Assembly: GCA_910585735.1 (NCBI GenBank)
Contig: CAJUEU010000004.1
Location: 15,430-79,429, forward strand
Direction of reading: 5' to 3'
DNA length: 64,000 nucleotides
Origin: an uncultured Oscillospiraceae bacterium
Lineage (GTDB): Bacteria; Bacillota; Clostridia; Oscillospirales; Oscillospiraceae
In this document: piece after piece, positions 59,112 to 64,000 of the stretch
Layout of the letters: each line of letters starts with the position of its first letter
How positions within the stretch are numbered: position 1 is the first letter of the stretch
Made by a program: the position numbers and the translations under genes
The notes under the pieces: model-generated
Told to the model about the DNA's origin: nothing
The model's input: only the letters and a program-made list of their open reading frames with translations
The model's database searches: none

Positions 59112-60563
59112 TTACGCGATGGTCAGGGTAAAGGTAAAGGTGGTCACACCCTCCAGGCTTGCCACCGTAATGTCCTCCCGGTGACTGTTGAGGATGGTCT
59201 TTACAATGTAGAGCCCCAGGCCTACGCCCTCACGGTCCTCGCTCCGGGAGCGGTCGGTCTTATGAAAGCGGTCAAAGATCCGTCTCAACTCTTCAGGCGG
59301 GATGGTCTCCCCCCGGTTCCGCACCGAGACATAAGCCTTCTCCCCCTTCACCTGGATCATCAGTCCCAGGGCGGAGCCCGGATCGGAAAACTTGATGGCG
59401 TTGTCCAAAAGGTTGTAGCAGACCTGGGTGATGGCGTCCGGGTCCCCCCAGACCATCACCGAGCCCTCGGGCAGTTGGGTCTCCACATCCAGGCCTCTGT
59501 TATTGATCTTGCCCTCCAGGCTCACCAGCACCCGAAGCAGGACTTCGCTGACGTCAAACCGCTCCTGGGCGGTGACTGTCTCACCCTGGGACTGGAGCCG
59601 GGATACGTCCAGCATCCGCCGCACCAGCCGGGAAAGCCTCCGTGTTTCGGAGGAGATGGTATTGAGGGCGTCGGCCTCCTTTTCCCGGGGGATCGTACCG
59701 TCCAAGATCCCGTCGGCAAAGCCGGCAATGGTGGTCATGGGGGTTTTCAGCTCATGGGACACGTTGGCGATAAATTCACTCCGCTGGGCCTCGCTCTTGG
59801 CGATGGAGCCCGCCATAGCGTTGAAGGCCTCGGCCAGCTCTCCCACCTCGTCCCTGCGGTTTTCATAGCCCTTCACCCGGACGTCCATCTCCCCCTGCCC
59901 GAAGCGGCGGACCACCTCGGCCAGCTCGTTGAGGGGCTTGGTCTGCCGGTGGGAGGTCACCGAGCTGAGGATGGCGGCCAGCAGAAGGACCACCACGGCG
60001 GTAAGCACGAACATGCTGGCCAGATCGTCCCAGATCCCGGTGAGCGCGGAGGAGTTGTTCACCACCAGCACCACGCCCCATTGATAGGTAACGCCGGACA
60101 GACTCCCGGTCTGCCGAATGGGGGTGGCCGCCACAAAGCTCTTGTCGGGCAGAAGCCCTCCCAGATTGTTGCGGCCCACATAGCTGCCGCCGCTCTCCAT
60201 GCTCCTCATACAATCCTGCGGGACCATCTCCCCCAGCAGCCGGGTCGCGTCAGTGCCGCCCACCGAGGCGGCGTAGACGATCTCCCCGTTGTTTTCCGCC
60301 AGGAGCACGGTGGAATCTGAGATCTGGGCCAGAGATGCCACATACATCTGATACCCCCTGTCCCGGATCCCAGACCCACTTCCCCCGGTCAGATAATTGG
60401 CGGTAAAGTCAGCAATAAACCAGGCGTTACGCTTCATGGATTCCTGCTTATCCGTCACGATATACTGATAGCTCAGCGTGGTAAAGGTGCCGCCCAGCAA
60501 AAGGAAGGCCACCAGGATCACAGCGGCCATCATGGCAAACTGTCGCCGGTACAGGCTTTTCAT
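59112..60563 (-). CDS. Sensor histidine kinase with HAMP domain
   Basis: A 483-residue membrane kinase. Two membrane helices (about 12-34 and 170-192) flank an extracellular sensor of about 135 residues. A HAMP domain (about 193-248), a HisKA with the phospho-acceptor His in NVSHELKTPMTTIAGF (about 265), and a HATPase domain follow. The ATPase domain has the N box NLLDNAIKFS and the G box EGVGLGLYIV. The first G box reads NRGETIP instead of DxGxG, a variant seen in many Firmicutes kinases. GGAGG lies 8 nt before the ATG. The partner regulator is upstream by 60 bp and htrA is downstream. Confidence 0.95.
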   Translation of the reverse strand: MKSLYRRQFAMMAAVILVAFLLLGGTFTTLSYQYIVTDKQESMKRNAWFIADFTANYLTGGSGSGIRDRGYQMYVASLAQISDSTVLLAENNGEIVYAASVGGTDATRLLGEMVPQDCMRSMESGGSYVGRNNLGGLLPDKSFVAATPIRQTGSLSGVTYQWGVVLVVNNSSALTGIWDDLASMFVLTAVVVLLLAAILSSVTSHRQTKPLNELAEVVRRFGQGEMDVRVKGYENRRDEVGELAEAFNAMAGSIAKSEAQRSEFIANVSHELKTPMTTIAGFADGILDGTIPREKEADALNTISSETRRLSRLVRRMLDVSRLQSQGETVTAQERFDVSEVLLRVLVSLEGKINNRGLDVETQLPEGSVMVWGDPDAITQVCYNLLDNAIKFSDPGSALGLMIQVKGEKAYVSVRNRGETIPPEELRRIFDRFHKTDRSRSEDREGVGLGLYIVKTILNSHREDITVASLEGVTTFTFTLTIA

Positions 60564-60623
60564 TGTAGGCGCCTCCCCTTTCCCTGATATCCTCGCCGTT
60601 CCTCACAAGCGGCGGCCGGAGCC

Positions 60624-61319
60624 TCAGCCCTGCCCCAGAACCTCGAATTTATAACCCACGCCCCAGACTGTTTTCAGGCTCCAAGCCTCACTGATCCCTT
60701 CCAGCTTCTCCCGCAGACGCTTGATGTGTACATCCACCGTACGGGAATCCCCGAAGTAATCAAAGCCCCATACCTCGTCCAACAGCTGGTTCCGGGTAAA
60801 GACCCGGTTGGGGGACGAGGCCAGATGGAAGAGAAGCTCCAACTCCTTAGGGGGCGTGTCGATCTTCTTGCCGTCTACAATAAGCTCGTAGGCGTCCAGG
60901 TTGATGGTCAGCTTATCAAAGGAGAGCTTCCGCTCCCCGGCGGTCTCGCCCTCCCCCTGGGTACGGCGGAGCACCGCCCGGATCCGGGCCAGGACCTCCT
61001 TGGTCTCAAAAGGCTTAACGATGTAATCATCCGCCCCCTGCTCCAGGCCAGTGACCCGGTCGTCGGTCTCCCCTTTGGCAGTGAGCATGATCACAGGAAC
61101 CTTGCTCTCCGCTCGGATCTTCTTCAGCACGGACCAGCCGTCCATCACAGGGAGCATAATATCCAACAGCACCAGGTCGGGATCAAAGGAGCGGAAAAGC
61201 TCCACCGCCTTGCCGCCGTTGGGGGCGGTCTGGGTCTCAAAGCCCTCCTTCTCCAGATAAAGCTGAAGAAGCTGGGCAATGTTCAATTCATCTTCCACGA
61301 TCAAGATCTTTTGTGCCAT
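60624..61319 (-). CDS. OmpR/PhoB-family response regulator
   Basis: A 231-residue DNA-binding regulator. The receiver domain (about 1-118) has the acidic pair VEDE, the phospho-acceptor Asp in LVLLDIMLPVMDGW, Thr in MLTAKGE and Lys in DYIVKPF. The winged helix Trans_reg_C domain (about 130-228) contains LTINLDAYELIVDGKKID, FDYFGDSRTVDVHIKRLREKL and VWGVGYKF. AGGAGG lies 8 nt before the ATG at 61319. It heads the operon with the kinase and htrA, so it likely controls envelope stress genes. A TATAAT box on the minus strand lies near 61385. Confidence 0.95.
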   Translation of the reverse strand: MAQKILIVEDELNIAQLLQLYLEKEGFETQTAPNGGKAVELFRSFDPDLVLLDIMLPVMDGWSVLKKIRAESKVPVIMLTAKGETDDRVTGLEQGADDYIVKPFETKEVLARIRAVLRRTQGEGETAGERKLSFDKLTINLDAYELIVDGKKIDTPPKELELLFHLASSPNRVFTRNQLLDEVWGFDYFGDSRTVDVHIKRLREKLEGISEAWSLKTVWGVGYKFEVLGQG

Positions 61320-61443
61320 AGAGCCTTCCTCCTGTTTCCCGTGTCCGCCTGCCCTCTGCGACAAGCAGAGCCTTATATCGACCATTATATCGGATTTTTT
61401 CCGGCTTCGGTGAACGAATTGTGAATCTTCATCTTCCAAACGG

Positions 61444-62610
61444 TCATGCGTAAGGATGGTCGATCTGGATCACCGTGATATACCTGGAATCGGACTCCTT
61501 CGCCAGCCGCCCCATCTCTTTGCGCACCTCCTCGTCAGAGAGGGCGCAGTCCCGGGGCACCACCAAATCAAAGATCAGGTTGATGTGGGTGGGTCCCTCG
61601 GTCATGCGGAAGTCGTGGAGGGTGATCCGTTTGTCAATTCCCTTGGCCAGCAACAGCATCTCATGCCGCAGGGCATTGACCCTCTCGTCGTTGGTGACGA
61701 TGGGGTCCATATGTATGGTGGCAATGATGCGGAAGCGCTGGTTGAGCTCCCGCTCCACGTTGTCGATCACATCATGGGTATAGCCCATGTCCGCGTCGAT
61801 GGACACCTCAGCGTGAAGCGTGGCCATAATATGTCCGGGGCCATAGTCGTGGACCACCAGATCGTGGACTCCGCTGATCTCCGGGTGGGCCAGCACGGTC
61901 TCCTGGATCCCCTTCACCAGCTCAGGATCGGGCACCTTGCCCAGCAGGGGGTCCAGGGTGTCCCGCAGGGACTCCCACCCCGCCCGGAGCACAAAGGCGG
62001 CCACCAGCACCCCCACCCAGCCGTCGATGGAGACGTGGAAGAAATGGCTCACCAGCAGTCCAGCCAGCACCGCCCCGGTAGCCACGCAGTCCGAGATGGA
62101 ATCGGCGGCCACCGCGGCCAGGGAAGCCGAGCCTGAACGCTTTCCCAGCGCCCGGTTAAAGCGGAACATCCACAGCTTCACCAGGATAGAGGCCCCCAGG
62201 ATCCCCGCCGACAGGAGGGAAAACACCACCTGCTCCGGGTGGAGGATCTTGTCTATGGCGCCCCGGGCCAGCTCCAGGCCCACCAAAAGCACGGCTACCG
62301 ACACCGCCATCCCCGCCAGATACTCGTACCGCCCATGCCCGAAGGGATGGTCCTCGTCAGCCGCCCGCCCCGCCAGCCGGAATCCCAACAGGGTCACCAG
62401 GGAGGTGGCCGCATCGGACAGGTTGTTAAAGGCGTCGGCGGTCACCGACACCGCCCCGGTCAAAAGCCCGGCCACCAGCTTTCCGGCCGTAAGGCACAGA
62501 TTCAAAATGATCCCCACCGTCCCGGACAGGGCACCGTAGTGTTCCCGCACCTCCGGGTCCTGGACGTCCTCATAGCCGCGGACAAAGCGGCGCAGCAAAA
62601 GCTCTGTCAA
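61444..62610 (-). CDS. Cation diffusion facilitator (CDF) family metal transporter
   Basis: A 388-residue membrane exporter of divalent metal ions driven by proton exchange. Six membrane helices lie in about residues 25-215. Helix 2 has the metal site SVTADAFNNLSD (xxxD type, N-D), with HPFGHGRYEYL after it, and helix 5 has AADSISDCVAT. The cytosolic ferredoxin-like domain (about 220-300) has HDLVVHDYGPG and a further C-terminal extension (about 300-388). The Asn rather than His in the helix 2 site resembles the iron/manganese group. The start is TTG at 62610, 6 nt after GGGAG. Confidence 0.9.
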   Translation of the reverse strand: MTELLLRRFVRGYEDVQDPEVREHYGALSGTVGIILNLCLTAGKLVAGLLTGAVSVTADAFNNLSDAATSLVTLLGFRLAGRAADEDHPFGHGRYEYLAGMAVSVAVLLVGLELARGAIDKILHPEQVVFSLLSAGILGASILVKLWMFRFNRALGKRSGSASLAAVAADSISDCVATGAVLAGLLVSHFFHVSIDGWVGVLVAAFVLRAGWESLRDTLDPLLGKVPDPELVKGIQETVLAHPEISGVHDLVVHDYGPGHIMATLHAEVSIDADMGYTHDVIDNVERELNQRFRIIATIHMDPIVTNDERVNALRHEMLLLAKGIDKRITLHDFRMTEGPTHINLIFDLVVPRDCALSDEEVRKEMGRLAKESDSRYITVIQIDHPYA

Positions 62611-62745
62611 ATTCTTCTCCCTCTCTCTGCCGGGTACTCGGCCCGGTCCTACATGTGCTTTATATCATCATATTATCTCATGAATCCCGCAGAACGTCAA
62701 CTGCGGAATTTTTCCCCTCCCGCCTCAAGCCTTTGAGCTCCAGTG

Positions 62746-62781
62746 AAAAAAGCCGCCCCGGCCCTATCAGGCCGAGACGGC
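62746..62781 (-). terminator. Terminator after the ATPase-domain gene
   Basis: On the minus strand GCCG-TCT-CGGCC pairs with GGCCG-GGG-CGGC with one internal loop, followed directly by TTTTTT. Confidence 0.8.
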
Positions 62782-62803
62782 AAATTTTTCCTCTCTTGCG
62801 TCC

Positions 62804-63577
62804 TTACTCCAGCTCCCGGAAATGGAAGCTCTCCACCGGCAGCAGAGGGGATAACTCCACCAGCAGCGGAGAAAAGCCCCCCGTCCTGTCCCATTCGGTC
62901 CGGGCGGCCCGAAGCTCCTCCCCTTTTTCAGGCAGACGGATGGGCAGCGCCAATACAGAGCGGGCCCCGTCTCCGGCTGTGTTTTCCAGCATAAGGGTCC
63001 CTCCGTGGAGGGCGGCGACCCGCCGGGCCAGGGCCAGCCCCAAACCCAGGCCGGAGCCGTCCTTTACCAGGGAATCGGGCCCGGGGCCAAAGAAGCAGAC
63101 TCCCGCCCCGTTGTCCCGGATCAGAAACAGGCACCGCTCCCCTTCCTTCCGGCAGTGGAGCGAGACCTCTCCCCCCCGTCCCGCCGCCCGAACGGCGTTG
63201 GCAAGTAAATTCAACAAGGCCTGCTCCACCAGGGTAGGGTCCGCCAGGGTCAAGATCTCCCCCCCTTCCACCTCCCAAGTAAAGCGGATCTCCAGCACCG
63301 GGGCCAGGGACTCTATCTGTTGGCATACCTTCTCACAAAGCCCGTTCAGGTCCACTACCTTCAGGCACAAGTCAGGCTCCTCCTCCCGGCACAGCTCCAG
63401 GTGGCTCACCGTACGCACCAGGCAATAAAGGCTTTTCTCCATGGAGGCCAGGACCATTCCGTCCCGCTCCTCCCCCCGCTCCCGCACCAGAGGGGCAAGC
63501 AGCTGGGCGGCCGCCATCAGATCGTTGGCCTGCTCCCGCAGCTCCCGAATCAGCTTTTCCGCGGTTTTTTGCTCCAT
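62804..63577 (-). CDS. Soluble histidine-kinase-like ATPase-domain protein
   Basis: A 257-residue cytosolic protein with no membrane segment. The N-terminal half is helical (residues 1-95). The HATPase_c domain (about 105-225) shows the N box NLLANAVRAA, DNGAG and GSGLGLGLALARR, all intact. A canonical HisKA motif (SHELKTP type) is not seen; a His in VRTVSHLELC is the only candidate and lacks the usual acidic neighbour. It could be a kinase with an unusual dimerisation domain, or a Spo0B-like phosphotransferase or anti-sigma-type protein. GGAGGT lies 7 nt before the ATG at 63577. It is monocistronic and divergent from gap. Confidence 0.82.
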   Translation of the reverse strand: MEQKTAEKLIRELREQANDLMAAAQLLAPLVRERGEERDGMVLASMEKSLYCLVRTVSHLELCREEEPDLCLKVVDLNGLCEKVCQQIESLAPVLEIRFTWEVEGGEILTLADPTLVEQALLNLLANAVRAAGRGGEVSLHCRKEGERCLFLIRDNGAGVCFFGPGPDSLVKDGSGLGLGLALARRVAALHGGTLMLENTAGDGARSVLALPIRLPEKGEELRAARTEWDRTGGFSPLLVELSPLLPVESFHFRELE

Positions 63578-63746
63578 CCCGGTCACCTCCATTCCCATAA
63601 TTTATGTATTTTCAGTATATCAAATCTGCCCCCCCACAACAATACCTTTCCCGAAAAAAGTCGTTCCTTGTCGAATATGCAAAATTTCAGCGGGGAAAGC
63701 CATGAAAAAACCATAAAAATTTTCCCCGTTTTTTTCATTTTCCCTC

Positions 63747-63775
63747 TTCCAAATTTGGGAAGAATGGTTTATAAT
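63747..63775 (+). promoter_or_regulatory. Promoter of gap
   Basis: TTCCAA (63747-63752) and a perfect TATAAT (63770-63775) with a 17-bp spacer. The near-palindrome TTCCAAATTTGGGAA covers the -35 region and could be an operator. Confidence 0.65.
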
Positions 63776-63817
63776 AAGTAGCTGGCAGAACTCGTTATCT
63801 TAATAACAAAGGAGTAA

Positions 63818-64000
<183 letters not shown>

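Overview
The window is a GC-rich, densely coded segment from a Gram-positive anaerobe of the class Clostridia. The best fit is an Oscillospiraceae-type gut bacterium of the Flavonifractor, Lawsonibacter or Intestinimonas kind. The reasons are the dcw gene order, a meso-DAP type MurE, an SLH-anchored surface protein, LysM-anchored flavin reductases, consensus sigma-A promoters with 17-bp spacers, and dispersed palindromic repeats of a kind common in gut Firmicutes. This assignment is inference from gene content, not from a marker search.

Layout. 1-2350: a metal-resistance operon (ArsR/SmtB sensor, stand-alone HMA protein, CPC-type P-type ATPase cut by the left edge). 2380-7600: a divergent XRE regulator and two-domain lipoprotein sharing a palindromic operator region, then a 1275-residue SLH-anchored beta-helix surface protein. 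7880-12050: two coupled COG0523 GTPases, one with a large His-rich loop, then a DUF2974 hydrolase-like gene and uridine phosphorylase. 12230-17140: a membrane protein derived from membrane pyrophosphatase that has lost its catalytic residues, a cell-wall amidase and an unknown lipoprotein. 17228-22404: formate-tetrahydrofolate ligase, an SDR enzyme, a DUF4342 protein, and the operon apbE, NusG-II protein, Gx transporter. 22715-36166: the division and cell wall (dcw) cluster on the minus strand, running mraZ, rsmH, ftsL, pbp, murE, mraY, ftsW, murG, murA, ftsQ, ftsZ, with a clear promoter and MraZ boxes in front. 36380-44296: rsmD-coaD, a toxin-antitoxin pair, lipoproteins, uvrC and mutY. 44502-51019: two secreted LysM/FMN_bind/FAD_binding_2 reductases, one a tandem double enzyme. 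51149-53484: a nucleotidyltransferase, M55 peptidase and NYN protein operon. 53600-55801: a lower-GC patch of unknown exported proteins with repeat debris. 55897-64000: hpf, a fumarase alpha-like gene lacking a cluster cysteine, a candidate small RNA, a response regulator-kinase-HtrA operon, a CDF transporter, an ATPase-domain protein and the start of gap.

The most coherent and interesting system is the extracellular flavin respiration set. ApbE covalently attaches FMN to FMN_bind domains, and the NusG-II and Gx proteins resemble the EetA/EetB pair of flavin-based electron transfer loci. The two LysM reductases 22 kb away each carry the Thr acceptor motif ApbE needs. Together they suggest reduction of unsaturated organic acids on the outer face of the cell. 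The other strong oddity is the intact but catalytically stripped pyrophosphatase homolog.
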